From UBA4408 sp002389785 (GTDB lineage: Bacteria; Bacteroidota; Bacteroidia; UBA4408): DNA of 64,000 bases. Both the position numbers and the translations under genes were made by a program. Numbering within the stretch: position 1 is the first letter of the stretch; each line of letters begins with the position of its first letter. The notes beneath the pieces were generated by a model. It was given only the letters and a program-made list of their open reading frames with translations. It did not search any database and was not told the DNA's origin. Positions 55,816 through 63,950 of the stretch are shown one piece after another. The stretch spans positions 80,143 through 144,142 of the forward strand of contig DAORJK010000008.1 in the NCBI GenBank assembly GCA_035438985.1. The letters are read 5' to 3'.

Positions 55816-56012
55816 GCAGTCGAGGTGTTTTATTTTGGGCCATCGCAGCATTTTCTTGTCTTCAATAATGTGAGAATAAAGTTATACAAATTTCAACCTC
55901 AAAATAGATTGCAATATTTTTATTAGCACAAACTTTCAGCGAGTTTCAAAGTTAATATTCCACTTTCCACCCCTAATAATACATTGCGCTTAGAAGTTTT
56001 GAGAAGTTGGCC
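55816..56012. repeat. Second long copy of the attC-like repeat
   Basis: This 197-base element aligns along its whole length with 63750-63935: GTGTTTTATTTTGGG, a central stretch with GATTGCAATATTTTTATTAG, then CACAAACTTTCAGCGAG and CTAATAATACATTGCGCT. The arms have decayed (about 12 of 15 inner pairs remain). It fills most of the 319-base gap before the GIY-YIG gene. Confidence 0.6.
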
Positions 56013-56078
56013 ATCAAACTCTGGTTGAGTTGCCTATGTCTGTTGTTGTCTGTATCGTTTTTTTTATATCTACAATGT

Positions 56079-56807
56079 TTAAAATCCAAAGTAATAACTA
56101 ATATTTAGTCCTGCGCTATACAAGTATCCAGTCAATGGGTCATTAGTAATTTTTAAAATTCCATATCTAAATGTTGGCTCAACTCTCAAATTCATTCTAC
56201 TGTTTATTTTATAGTCAATGCCAACACTAATTGTCGGAGTGATATTTACTTTATTATAGTTAAAATTTGTCTGTGTGGTTTTTTTGTCAGAATGGTCTGA
56301 ATAAAATAAAACAGTTTTCTGTGTTTCCTTGATGAAAATATTTGTAGTAATTCCAAAGCTTGTAAGGAAGCGAACCTTTCTTTTTCCAATCGTAAAATTT
56401 GCTTTAACGGGAATGTCTATGTAATGATAGCTGTAAATGAAACTTAAATAATTTGGATCTTTCGTGTTAGCTAGAGCAAAATTTATATATTCTTTTTTAG
56501 TCTGATATCCTTTATTGGAGTATTGAATGCCTGTCTCTAAGCCAACATTATTTTTGATGTTAAAGCAAACATTCAGTCCTGTTGTATAACCAGATTTGAA
56601 AGTTTCATTTTCGTTGCGAATCTTTATAATATCGTCAACTGTTGAACTGCCGTCATTATTTTTAAGTTTCCGAAAGGTATTGTCAAGAGAAATGTTAATA
56701 CCAATTTGAACTCGCTTGAAATTCGAACTTGATTTTTCATTTGACAATGTTTGTCCGTAGGAACATAAAGTTGTGAGCGTAAACAGAAAAATGATTAGTT
56801 GCTTCAT
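56079..56807 (-). CDS. Outer-membrane beta-barrel protein (PorT-like)
   Basis: From ATG 56807 the protein has a signal peptide ending CSYGQ. About eight amphipathic strands follow, with Gly/Asn turns (GLNVCFNIKNNVGLETGIQYS, IDIPVKANFTIGKRKVRF, PTISVGIDYKINSRMNLRVE), and a C-terminal aromatic (YYFGF). This is the usual layout of PorT/OMP_b-brl_2 proteins of Bacteroidota. Function is unknown. It is the only gene of its presumed cassette. Confidence 0.82.
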   Translation of the reverse strand: MKQLIIFLFTLTTLCSYGQTLSNEKSSSNFKRVQIGINISLDNTFRKLKNNDGSSTVDDIIKIRNENETFKSGYTTGLNVCFNIKNNVGLETGIQYSNKGYQTKKEYINFALANTKDPNYLSFIYSYHYIDIPVKANFTIGKRKVRFLTSFGITTNIFIKETQKTVLFYSDHSDKKTTQTNFNYNKVNITPTISVGIDYKINSRMNLRVEPTFRYGILKITNDPLTGYLYSAGLNISYYFGF

Positions 56808-56851
56808 AAATATCAAAATTGATTGTTCGTTTTTTTTAGGTGGTTTACTTA

Positions 56852-56977
56852 TAACGTACTGCGGCTTGTCTCAGTAGGGGCTATTCATCAATACTTTCGA
56901 TACAATGCACACAATTAAAATTAGCACAAATTTTCATATAAAAAATATCAACCCCCATAACACCCAACAGTTATTAA
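56852..56977. repeat. Attenuated attC-like boundary
   Basis: The left arm starts TAACGTACTGCGGCTTG, differing from the best site's TAACGTGCTGCGGCTTG at one base. The right end holds CAACAGTTATTAA (GTTATTA at 56970). Between them AAAATTAGCACAAA matches the family's central part. The stem itself is poorly kept. Confidence 0.4.
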
Positions 56978-56990
56978 CAACCTTCCTTAT

Positions 56991-57527
56991 TCAGTCTTTC
57001 TTTTTAAATGTCAGTTGTACAAGTCCAGTCTCGAAGGACTTACTTTTTTCAAAGGTAAATTTTGTTTCTTTTCCTTTTCCATCAAATAATGGAATCCCTT
57101 GTCCTATGGTTATTGGAACAATTGTCAAAATAATTTTATCAATTAGGTCGTTGTTTAAGAGTAAGGTATTTATTTGTCCACCGCCTATTAACCAAATGTC
57201 TTGTCCTTGAACGTTTTTAAGCTGTTGGACAAATTTTACAATGTCTCCCGAAATGAATTTTACAAACTCGTTGTCTTGTTCGTTAGTTGAACGAGTGAAT
57301 ATATAGTTGGTCTTGTCTGGGTATGGAAAAGGCACGTCAAAACCCAATACTGTTTTGTAGGTGTTGTTGCCCATTAGTGTTGTGTCAATATTTTTATAAA
57401 AGTCTGAGTAGCAATAGTCCTCGTTAGGTAAATGGTAGTCGGGATAATCTAACCAATCTACATTTCCGTCTAGTCTTGCGATGTAATTGTCAAGACTTGC
57501 TGCTATGTATAAAATCACATTTCTCAT
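56991..57527 (-). CDS. Dihydrofolate reductase-like (RibD C-terminal) protein
   Basis: The 178-residue protein starts MRNVILYIAASLDNYIARLDG and has TTLMGNNTYKTVLGFDVPFPYPD, DIWLIGGGQINTLLLNN and TIVPITIGQGIPLF, the standard motifs of RibD_C/YyaP-type reductases. These enzymes use NAD(P)H; the substrate is not predictable and antifolate resistance should not be assumed. Such genes are frequent in integron cassettes and other accessory DNA. Confidence 0.9.
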   Translation of the reverse strand: MRNVILYIAASLDNYIARLDGNVDWLDYPDYHLPNEDYCYSDFYKNIDTTLMGNNTYKTVLGFDVPFPYPDKTNYIFTRSTNEQDNEFVKFISGDIVKFVQQLKNVQGQDIWLIGGGQINTLLLNNDLIDKIILTIVPITIGQGIPLFDGKGKETKFTFEKSKSFETGLVQLTFKKKD

Positions 57528-57605
57528 GGTATAATTGTCATGTTGTCTGCTGTGTCATCCGCAGGGTTTCTGTTTAGTTTTGATGGTAGATAAAGTACTT
57601 TAATT

Positions 57606-57812
57606 TTGGGTTCGTTGCAAGTTTGTTTTGCAAAAAATAGTGCAATAAAATTAACCAAATTTCGACCGAAAACTCTATTGTAATATTTTTTATTTGCAGA
57701 AACATTTTGCGAACTTCTCAGTTTAGCCAACCTACAGACAACCCAAATTAAGACATTTCGCTAGCGTACTTATAGCATTCGTTTTTTGTCTGCTGCCCTT
57801 TATGTTAGCAGA
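57606..57812. repeat. Partial long attC-like repeat with core GTTAGCA
   Basis: Positions 57641-57663 are identical over 23 bases to 63806-63828, and the flanks (GGGTTCGTTG, TATTTGCAGAAAC) align as well. The right boundary holds GTTAGCA (57804-57810), directly after the stop codon of the next minus-strand gene. The outer arm on the left has decayed. Confidence 0.5.
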
Positions 57813-58362
57813 TTACATGAGAATAGCTATTAAAACAGATAGAACTATCACAATTAATAAAACCTTAATTTCAAATCCAATGAAAGGTTTTATATCAGCG
57901 TAAGGAACTGTGATTAATGCTAGGTTCTTTGTTATTTCATCAACTGCTTCGGTATCCTTATTTTTGAAAAAATATGTTTGAGTAGGATAACTGTCAAGCT
58001 GAACACCAATATTCTTGTCTTCTCTATAAAACTCAATTCCTTTTTCAAAAAGAGCAGCTTCAAACTTTGGAATGTCGGCAATACGTACTTGAAACGAATT
58101 TCCGTCATTTTTAAACGCTACAACATTTTTATAATATTCGGCTTTTTCTTTAATTTCTTGATCATAGATTTTTTGATCTTCAGCTTTCTTTTTTGAGATT
58201 ATTTCAAGTTGTTTAGTTAAATCAGTTGTCCAATTTTATTTCTGAAATTATTTTTTGAGCAGCTTCAACAGCTTCAGATTGAAATTCATCGGGTTTTATA
58301 ATTATCTCGAAAAGTTCCTCCTGATTGTAATCTTGGTATCTACTGTAAAACTGGTTCATCAT
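57813..58362 (-). pseudogene. Frameshifted membrane protein gene
   Basis: From ATG 58362 or 58359 the frame encodes NQFYSRYQDYNQEELFEIII and EFQSEAVEAAQKIISEIK, then runs into TGA. A one-base shift near 58235 reopens it: WTTDLTKQLEIISKKKAEDQ, then FQVRIADIPKFEAALFEKG, and a final membrane segment KVLLIVIVLSVLIAILM ending at TAA 57813-57815. The joined product is about 182 residues. The Y-x-DY-x-x-x-EL...E-x-Q-x-EA-V-x-AA segment is a small Bacteroidota motif usually found in front of membrane segments. Function is unknown. The two halves in adjacent frames support a real, recently broken gene. Confidence 0.75.
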
Positions 58363-58386
58363 AAAAATTACCAATTATGGGGAAGG

Positions 58387-58498
58387 TGTTGGCGATGTGA
58401 CGGCAATAGCATTTCGTCAGTTCAAATATAAAACAAAAGCTCAATAGTTGTTATACTGTTGAGCCTTTAATGTTAAGCCGACAAATTGCCAATACCAT
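58387..58498. repeat. attC-like inverted repeat S1
   Basis: GGTGTTGGCGATGTGACGGC (58387-58406) pairs with 58479-58498 at 16 of 20 positions. On the right the arm is followed by ATGTTATCG (core GTTA at 58501), 15 bases from the stop of the SRPBCC gene. On the left the matching core is longer and degenerate. The centre carries a terminator hairpin. Confidence 0.6.
58431..58466 (-). terminator. Intrinsic terminator of the SRPBCC genes
   Basis: Read on the minus strand, GCTCAACAGT and ACTATTGAGC form a 10-bp stem with one mismatch around a 6-base loop, followed by TTTTGTTTTA. It lies about 50 bases after the stop of the SRPBCC lipoprotein gene and inside the attC-like repeat S1. Confidence 0.7.
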
Positions 58499-58515
58499 GT
58501 TATCGGCAGTTGTTT

Positions 58516-59103
58516 TTATTTATCAGGTAATCCCCATTTTTTAACCAATTCCGCATTCAGTCCTCCTTCTTTTCCATTTGGTTTTCCTTTTCCTGTTTCA
58601 ATATAGTTTTTCAAACTGCCTTGTATGTAGCTTGTCCAAGCATCGTTGCAGACATTGTAACATTCATATTTAGGTGTCAAACCTTCGTGGGTAAAAGTGA
58701 CTTTTGTTTTATTTCTTTCTGCGGATAAATCAAAAATCAGTTTGGTGTTAATCCATTCTGTTTTGTCTTTTGTAAAATTAAATTCGTTGTCTGTTATTAA
58801 ATAGACTAATTTTTTGTTTGGGATTTCTTCAATTAGCTTTAGTTTGCATAAATGAACGTCTTTGTAATGATAAAAGAATGTTTCACCCAATTTGTCGGTG
58901 TTTCCTTCTATTTCTTCGCTCCACCATCCTCTGAAAATTTTTATAGCATTGATGGTAGTTAAAGGGTCTTTATCAACCGTAATGGTTGAAGTATAGTTTT
59001 TATTATCCATTGTTGTCATTGAATTCTTATTTGTTGATTTATTGTTGGAGTTGCAGGATTGTAAAGTAATTATTAAAGTAATGGGGAATAGAATTTTTAA
59101 CAT
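58516..59103 (-). CDS. SRPBCC domain lipoprotein
   Basis: I place the start at ATG 59103 (MLKILFPITLIITLQSCNS), which gives a lipoprotein signal with lipobox LQSC; the longer frame upstream overlaps the neighbour. The body is an AHSA1-like START-type fold (FRGWWSEEIEG, KLKLIEEIPNKKLVYLITD, KVTFTHEGLTPKYECY, AWTSYIQGSLKNYI). The ATG overlaps the end of the next SRPBCC gene by seven bases. It is clearly a paralogue of that gene (shared KVTFTHEGL...ECY...AWT). An exported copy of an SRPBCC protein is unusual. Confidence 0.82.
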   Translation of the reverse strand: MLKILFPITLIITLQSCNSNNKSTNKNSMTTMDNKNYTSTITVDKDPLTTINAIKIFRGWWSEEIEGNTDKLGETFFYHYKDVHLCKLKLIEEIPNKKLVYLITDNEFNFTKDKTEWINTKLIFDLSAERNKTKVTFTHEGLTPKYECYNVCNDAWTSYIQGSLKNYIETGKGKPNGKEGGLNAELVKKWGLPDK

Positions 59104-59525
59104 GCTTTCAATTTGGGTTCTAAATTTTGAAAATATTGTGTCCAGGCGTTTGAGCAAGCGCCATAACATTCTATATTTGGTTCTAATCCTTCGTGTGTGA
59201 ACGTTACTTTAGTTTCATTTTTTGTTTCTGAAATATCAAAGGTGAGTTTTGTGTTTTTCCACTCTTTTGGATTTCTCAAAAATGAAAGATTGCTTTCTGT
59301 TACTTGCCAAACAATTTTTTTATTGGGGATTAACTCAACCAACTTTTGTTTTGAAAAGTGCATTCCACCACCTGCCGAAAATGAAAACTCATCATTTAGT
59401 TTTTGACTCTTTCCTTTTATGGTTTCCTCATAAATTCCTGACCACCATTTTTCAATATTTTGCAATAGATCAAAAATCTCTTTTGCTGTCTTCTTAGTTG
59501 TTAAAGTGTATGAATAATTTTTCAT
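59097..59525 (-). CDS. SRPBCC (AHSA1-like) domain protein
   Basis: The 142-residue cytoplasmic protein has the AHSA1/START-like fold: an N-terminal strand and helix (KNYSYTLTTKKTAKEIFDLL), W-W-S-G-I-Y-E, GGMHFSKQKLVELIPNKKIVWQVT, TKVTFTHEGLEPNIECYGAC and a C-terminal helix. Such proteins bind hydrophobic ligands in a cleft. It is the first gene of a coupled pair and diverges from a GlxA-type regulator gene with a shared 125-base promoter region. Confidence 0.88.
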   Translation of the reverse strand: MKNYSYTLTTKKTAKEIFDLLQNIEKWWSGIYEETIKGKSQKLNDEFSFSAGGGMHFSKQKLVELIPNKKIVWQVTESNLSFLRNPKEWKNTKLTFDISETKNETKVTFTHEGLEPNIECYGACSNAWTQYFQNLEPKLKAC

Positions 59526-59549
59526 TTTCCTTTTTAGTTTTGGTTACAG

Positions 59550-59636
59550 CAAAGATAATTTCTCAAAAACACCTTTAGAATGTGCTATTTTGACATTTTA
59601 CGGGGTTGATTTGGACAAACATAAGTTTTAGCTTTG
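59550..59636. promoter_or_regulatory. Divergent promoters with mirrored -7 boxes
   Basis: TAGCTTTG (59629-59636, plus) and TATCTTTG (complement of 59550-59557, minus) both fit TAnnTTTG and both continue CTG. Together they make the inverted repeat CAGCAAAG/CTTTGCTG. A TTTG at 59610-59613 may be the -33 element for the regulator gene. The symmetry suggests that the regulator acts on both directions. Confidence 0.5.
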
Positions 59637-59650
59637 CTGAAAATTGAGAA

Positions 59651-60637
59651 ATGAAACATTTGAGCATTTTAGTTCCTGATGAACAAACGACTATTAGTAC
59701 AAGTGCTTGTATTATTGGTAGTTTTCACATTTTTACTGAAGCCAATAGACTAATGGAAAGAAAAAGCGGAAAACCGATTTTTAAAATCTCTTTGGTAGGT
59801 GCTACGAAGAGCCAATTTCTGCAAGATGGCTTTCTTACTATAAAGCATGATATTGCAATAAATGAAATTACTGAGACCGATTTGATAATTATACCTGCTT
59901 CTTTGGTTCGTAACTACAAAATGGCGACGAAAAACAACAAGTTGCTAATTGATTGGATTGTGAAGCAATACAAACAATGCGCAGAAATTGCAAGTATGTG
60001 TGCAGGCGGTTTTATGTTGGCTTCAACAGGGTTGCTTTCGGGAAAAGCTTGTTCAACACATTGGGCAATGGCAGATGAATTTAGGAGATTGTTTCCTGAT
60101 GTGAATTTGCAAACTGATAAATTAATAACAGATGAGAATGGGATTTATACAAATGGCGGTGCTTATTCCTTTCTGCATTTGCTGTTGTATTTGGTTGAAA
60201 AATTTTATGGCAGAGAAATTTCCATTCAGTGTGCCAAATATTTTCAGATTGATTTGGATAGAAATTTGCAAGCTGAATTTTCAGTTTTCAATGGGCATAA
60301 AAAGCACAATGACGATGTGGTTCTCAATGCACAAACTTTTTTGGAAGAAAATTATCAGGATAAAATTTCAATTGAAGAATTGTCCTCAAATTTTGGTATT
60401 GGTAGAAGAAATTTCGACCGAAGATTTACAAAAGCAACCGGGCTTACTCCATTGGATTATTTGCAAAGAATAAAAATTGAAGTCGCAAAAAAAACTTTTG
60501 AAAATTCACGAAAATCAGTCAATGAAGTAATGTATGAAGTGGGATACAACGATACAAAATCATTTCGTGAGGTTTTTTGTCGCGTTACAGGAATGTCTCC
60601 AATTGAATATAAGTCAAAGTATAATAAAGGAAGTTGA
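59651..60637 (+). CDS. GlxA-type transcriptional regulator (DJ-1/PfpI plus AraC)
   Basis: The 328-residue protein has an N-terminal DJ-1/PfpI-like domain (residues about 1-190) with Cys in EIASMCAGGFMLASTG and a following STHWA. Its C-terminal AraC helix-turn-helix domain (about 220-322) contains NFGIGRRNFDRRFTKATGLTPLDYLQRIK and VGYNDTKSFREVFCRVTGMSPIEYK. It is a transcriptional activator of the GlxA family with unknown ligand. It is the only plus-strand gene in the right part of the window and is divergent from the SRPBCC pair, its likely targets. Confidence 0.92.
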   Translation: MKHLSILVPDEQTTISTSACIIGSFHIFTEANRLMERKSGKPIFKISLVGATKSQFLQDGFLTIKHDIAINEITETDLIIIPASLVRNYKMATKNNKLLIDWIVKQYKQCAEIASMCAGGFMLASTGLLSGKACSTHWAMADEFRRLFPDVNLQTDKLITDENGIYTNGGAYSFLHLLLYLVEKFYGREISIQCAKYFQIDLDRNLQAEFSVFNGHKKHNDDVVLNAQTFLEENYQDKISIEELSSNFGIGRRNFDRRFTKATGLTPLDYLQRIKIEVAKKTFENSRKSVNEVMYEVGYNDTKSFREVFCRVTGMSPIEYKSKYNKGS

Positions 60638-60681
60638 GTTTTCTCATTAGGTTAGTTTTAATTACCTTAAACGGTTTGCAG

Positions 60682-60785
60682 ATTTGCGATGGGCGGGATT
60701 TTTACCACTAATGTTCTTTCGGAGCACAAAAGTTTCGGCTACCACAAAATTGTATACGGAGCGCGAAACCCAGCCTATTGCAAAT
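60682..60785. repeat. attC-like inverted repeat S2
   Basis: ATTTGCGATGGGCGGGATTT (60682-60701) pairs with 60766-60785 at 16 of 20 positions. Outside the stem come AAACGGTTTGCAG on the left and GTGCTGTTAGGCG on the right. The right end contains GTTAGGC (60791-60797), a full match to the integron core GTTRRRY. The left arm has about four extra unpaired bases. Confidence 0.65.
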
Positions 60786-60831
60786 GTGCTGTTAGGCGTA
60801 TGTGCTTCTTTCTCGGTCGTATCGGTCAACA

Positions 60832-61728
60832 TTATTTTGCAGTTTTTTTGTCAAGGAATTTTTCAATCATTGGAACTACAAGGTCGCTTTCTTTAAAGTC
60901 GGGTGTTATGGTTGTAATTTCTCCAATGTATTGTCCATGTCCGCCTGGAATAATTGCTAATTCAGAATTTGCAATTTGTCTGTGCAGTTCAATGGCGTGT
61001 TCGGGAGTAATAACATCTTTGTCGCCAATTATAATTAAGGTCGGAATTGTAATGGCTTTAATTTGCTCATCTGGAATGTCTTTGAAGTTTACCATTCTTT
61101 TAGCAGCTCTGTCGTGCATTACTTGCAAACCATTTGTGTCTGCTGCAACTTTTTTGTATCCGTCTTTTAGTTGTGCTGGCATATTTTCCAATTTGGCTTG
61201 CGACATAAAACCCCAAAACCATTCGGGAACTCCATTTCGTTTTGCAAGGGCTGAACCTAAAATCATTTTGTCAACTATTTTAGGATGCCTAATAGCAATT
61301 TGTAAAGTCGTTGTCCCACCGTTGCTGAAACCGAAGAGGTCAGCTTTGTCAATGTTTAAATGTTTCAGCAAAGCTGCAATGTCGTCTGCGTCTTGTTCAA
61401 ATGTGAGGTCTGAGTTTCGGTCGTTTGTACGTCCGTGTGCTTGCAATTCAACTGCAATCACTTTTTTGTTTTTAGCAAGCAGCGGAATGATTTTTTCAAA
61501 GTTCGTTTCAATTGTCGAACCGCCACCGTGTATTAAAACAATCTGTTTGCCTTGACCGTGAATTTCGTAATACATTTTTAGTCCGTTCACTGTTGCGTAA
61601 CCGCTTGTGCTGTGTTGTTTCGTTGGGTTTTCTGTTTTCGAATGTGAAGTCATTGTTTTGTTGTCTGAATCGTTGCAGCCTGAAATTATAAATGCTGTCA
61701 AGGTTATTAAAATGGACTTCTTTATCAT
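60832..61728 (-). CDS. Alpha/beta hydrolase lipoprotein
   Basis: The 298-residue protein has a lipoprotein signal (LTAFIISGCND). The alpha/beta hydrolase core shows IVLIHGGGSTIE (oxyanion side), DLFGFSNGGTTTLQIA (nucleophile Ser in GFSNGG), IIGDKDVI (acid) and PGGHGQY (His). It probably hydrolyses a small ester or lactone at the membrane. The long plus-strand frame over the same bases is a shadow. It is flanked on its 3' side by the attC-like site S2. Confidence 0.9.
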   Translation of the reverse strand: MIKKSILITLTAFIISGCNDSDNKTMTSHSKTENPTKQHSTSGYATVNGLKMYYEIHGQGKQIVLIHGGGSTIETNFEKIIPLLAKNKKVIAVELQAHGRTNDRNSDLTFEQDADDIAALLKHLNIDKADLFGFSNGGTTTLQIAIRHPKIVDKMILGSALAKRNGVPEWFWGFMSQAKLENMPAQLKDGYKKVAADTNGLQVMHDRAAKRMVNFKDIPDEQIKAITIPTLIIIGDKDVITPEHAIELHRQIANSELAIIPGGHGQYIGEITTITPDFKESDLVVPMIEKFLDKKTAK

Positions 61729-61740
61729 TAGTCAAAGTTC

Positions 61741-61810
61741 TGTTTTGCACTGTCGTTTCGTGTTTGCAGGATCGTCATAGCTTTGCGCTAAGCTGCTGCT
61801 AGTTGCTGGG
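61741..61810. repeat. Weak attC-like boundary
   Basis: The right part TTTGCGCTAAGCTGCTGCTAG (about 61782-61802) matches in reverse the right arm of 63905-63932 at its conserved TAGCGCA and AGC parts. A left partner around TTCTGTTTTGCACTG is only loosely complementary. It separates the hydrolase and T9SS genes. Confidence 0.3.
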
Positions 61811-61833
61811 CATTGCACAATGGTTTCAATTAT

Positions 61834-62766
61834 TCATTTATCTAGAATTAGAAATTTGTCAGTTTTCAAAATATTATTGTCTACCGAAATTTGATAGTAA
61901 TATAAGCCACTAACTAAATTGTCTCGGCGCACAATATTTGTCTGCCCGCTCATATTTTCGAGTTGTTTTACTTTCTGACCCAATGAATTATAAATTGTAA
62001 GAGTGGCTTTGGATAAAGATTTGTCAGTCTGTATTATAGTCTCCAAGTAAAAAGGATTGGGAACAATAGTAACATTTATGGGTTGATTGTTTATTTCAGA
62101 AACATTAACGGTTAATAGGCAATTAGAGTTTGCAGGATAATATTGTCCGTTGTCTGCAAAACAATTAAGTACAGAACCAGATTCAGATGAAATGTCCATT
62201 GTGCTCAACAAACCAAATGTACTTCCAACTCCTTCAATAATCGCATAGCTTGTGTCTGGTGGAGGAAAAATATTATTTATTGATTTTAGAATAAATCTTT
62301 TACGATAGCTATTTCCAATAAGCACAGAGTCAATACTGTAAACAGTGTCTAGTTGTCCCATATTAAATGAGATTGGAAGAGTGTCGCCAATAGTTAAATT
62401 AAAATCATAAAGTAAATCTTCATTACTACTTGTTGATGGAAAAAAGTAAACCTTCTTTTGCAATGAATCTTGTCTTAAGGCACCCAAATAATAATTTGTA
62501 TAATAGTTACCCTGTGGTGGACAGTTGGTGCTAAATATATAGCCATATTTATAGATTTTATGATAGGTATTCGTTCCCAAAATTGTGTCACCGAAAATAT
62601 ATTTTGTTTGAATGTTCATCACATGACAAGAGGAAGGAAATGAAACAAACCAACTTGTCTCAGACCAATAAGCATTTGAATCTGGAAACGCATGATAAAT
62701 AGTTGTCTGAGCGCGTATAACTGACGAGCTTAAAAAAATCGTAAAAATGAGAAGGACATTTTTCAT
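61834..62766 (-). CDS. T9SS type A sorting domain protein
   Basis: The 310-residue protein has a signal peptide (about 1-19, ending IRAQT) and a body of unknown fold containing KYIFGDTILGTNTYHKIYK and YDFNLTIGDTLPI, features seen in many Bacteroidota lipoprotein-like secreted proteins. A T9SS sorting domain ends it (IVPNPFYLETIIQT ... SGLYYYQISVDNNI). No catalytic motif is visible. It is flanked on both sides by boundary repeats, so a secreted T9SS substrate appears to sit in a cassette-like unit. Confidence 0.85.
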   Translation of the reverse strand: MKNVLLIFTIFLSSSVIRAQTTIYHAFPDSNAYWSETSWFVSFPSSCHVMNIQTKYIFGDTILGTNTYHKIYKYGYIFSTNCPPQGNYYTNYYLGALRQDSLQKKVYFFPSTSSNEDLLYDFNLTIGDTLPISFNMGQLDTVYSIDSVLIGNSYRKRFILKSINNIFPPPDTSYAIIEGVGSTFGLLSTMDISSESGSVLNCFADNGQYYPANSNCLLTVNVSEINNQPINVTIVPNPFYLETIIQTDKSLSKATLTIYNSLGQKVKQLENMSGQTNIVRRDNLVSGLYYYQISVDNNILKTDKFLILDK

Positions 62767-62804
62767 TGATTTAGTTTCGTTGCCTTGCTACTAACGATTG
62801 GCAG

Positions 62805-62907
62805 CTACCCGAAGGTGACGGTTTTGAACACTAAATTGTCTATACGTACCAATGCTTGTTTGAAACACAAATGTTCATTTACGCATGTCCCCGCCACTTT
62901 TGGGTAG
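62805..62907. repeat. attC-like inverted repeat S3
   Basis: CTACCCGAAGGTGACGG (62805-62821) pairs with 62891-62907 at 14 of 17 positions. Outside are CTAACGATTGGCAG on the left and GTGATGTTAG on the right. Both ends show the same core CTAAC/GTTAG, with four extra bases on the left arm. Apart from this site I see nothing else in the 182-base gap. Confidence 0.65.
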
Positions 62908-62948
62908 GTGATGTTAGCGGTTCGTTGTTTTGTTTTGATTGCCACGTC

Positions 62949-63713
62949 TTATGGTCTTGATATTATTAGTCGCAAGGCACAAGTAAAAGTAGGTTGACTT
63001 CTAAAATGTCCATATTTTCTGTCCCATTCACCCGATTCCAAGTCAGCCTTAAGTGATTGAACCAATTTTTCTTCTACACCTTCTGGTAAAAAGCCCCAAG
63101 CTGATTGTGATAGACGGACTTCTTTTTCTAAAAAAGCTTCAGGTCTGCCATAAAATGCTTCCTGAAAACCGTCAACACAGTCAAGCGGAATGGGAATCGG
63201 AATAACTTCACAATTTTCGCCTAATGATTTTGTTATAAAGTCGATTGTTGGGTAACGAGCCTTTTCAACCTCTATAAGTTCAGGGAAATATTTTACATTC
63301 CAAAAATTGTCAAGCTCATTAGGGTCAAATGTCATAATAACAACTTGACCCTTTGTTACTCTTCGCAATTCTTTTAAGCCTTTATTTATGTCAGGCCAGT
63401 GATGAACCGTTACCATCGCCATTGATGCGTCAAATGCGTTATCGTCAAAGGGTAAATTGTCAGCCTTTGAATTAATTGCGGGAACTTTACCGTTTTTGTT
63501 TCTTTGAGAACGCATAACTATTGATGGCTCAACGGCCACAACATATTTGTCAGACGGTTCGTACGAGCCGGCTCCTGCACCAACATTTAAAATTGTTTGC
63601 GCGTCTCCCAATGCTTTGGTAACATATTCAGCAATTCTTGTGTCAGTTTGTCTGTGACCTGAATATTTTTGTCCAAGTTTATCGTAATTAAAAGCTGGAT
63701 TTTCTATTTTCAT
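62949..63713 (-). CDS. Class I SAM-dependent methyltransferase
   Basis: The 254-residue protein has motif I ILNVGAGAGSYEPSD, an acidic end of strand 2 (VAVEPS), ADNLPFDDNAFDASMAMVTVHHW (motif II/III region) and LKELRRVTKGQVVIMTFDP. It is a methyltransferase of the UbiE/Methyltransf_11 type; the acceptor is unknown. ATG 63713 is the natural start. It is the rightmost complete gene and is followed upstream by the best attC-like site. Confidence 0.92.
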   Translation of the reverse strand: MKIENPAFNYDKLGQKYSGHRQTDTRIAEYVTKALGDAQTILNVGAGAGSYEPSDKYVVAVEPSIVMRSQRNKNGKVPAINSKADNLPFDDNAFDASMAMVTVHHWPDINKGLKELRRVTKGQVVIMTFDPNELDNFWNVKYFPELIEVEKARYPTIDFITKSLGENCEVIPIPIPLDCVDGFQEAFYGRPEAFLEKEVRLSQSAWGFLPEGVEEKLVQSLKADLESGEWDRKYGHFRSQPTFTCALRLIISRP

Positions 63714-63747
63714 TTGTATGTCGTTTTACAATGACCGGTAACGTGCT

Positions 63748-63932
63748 GCGGCTTGGCGCAGTGTTTTATTTGGGGTTCGGAGCACAGTCTTGTCGTCAAA
63801 AATATTGCAATAAAATTAACCAAATTTCTACCTAAAACTATATTGCAATATTTTTATTTGCACAAACTTTCAGCGAGCTTCAAAGCCAATTTACCTACTT
63901 TCTTCCCCAAATAATACACTGCGCTAAGCCGC
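63748..63932. repeat. attC-like inverted repeat S4, best copy of the long family
   Basis: The arms 63748-63775 and 63905-63932 pair at 26 of 28 positions. They are bordered by TAACGTGCT on the left and TGTTATAAG on the right, so the ends carry AAC and GTT with extra bases on the left only. The 129-base centre holds two ATTGCAAT palindromes (perfect 12-bp copy at 63840-63851). Four other sites in the window share parts of this centre. Confidence 0.75.
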
Positions 63933-63950
63933 TGTTATAAGTAGACGGTT

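Noticed and set aside
60689..61555. 288-codon plus-strand frame
   Set aside because: It is the shadow of the alpha/beta hydrolase on the other strand, which has a full catalytic set; this frame has no coherent motif.
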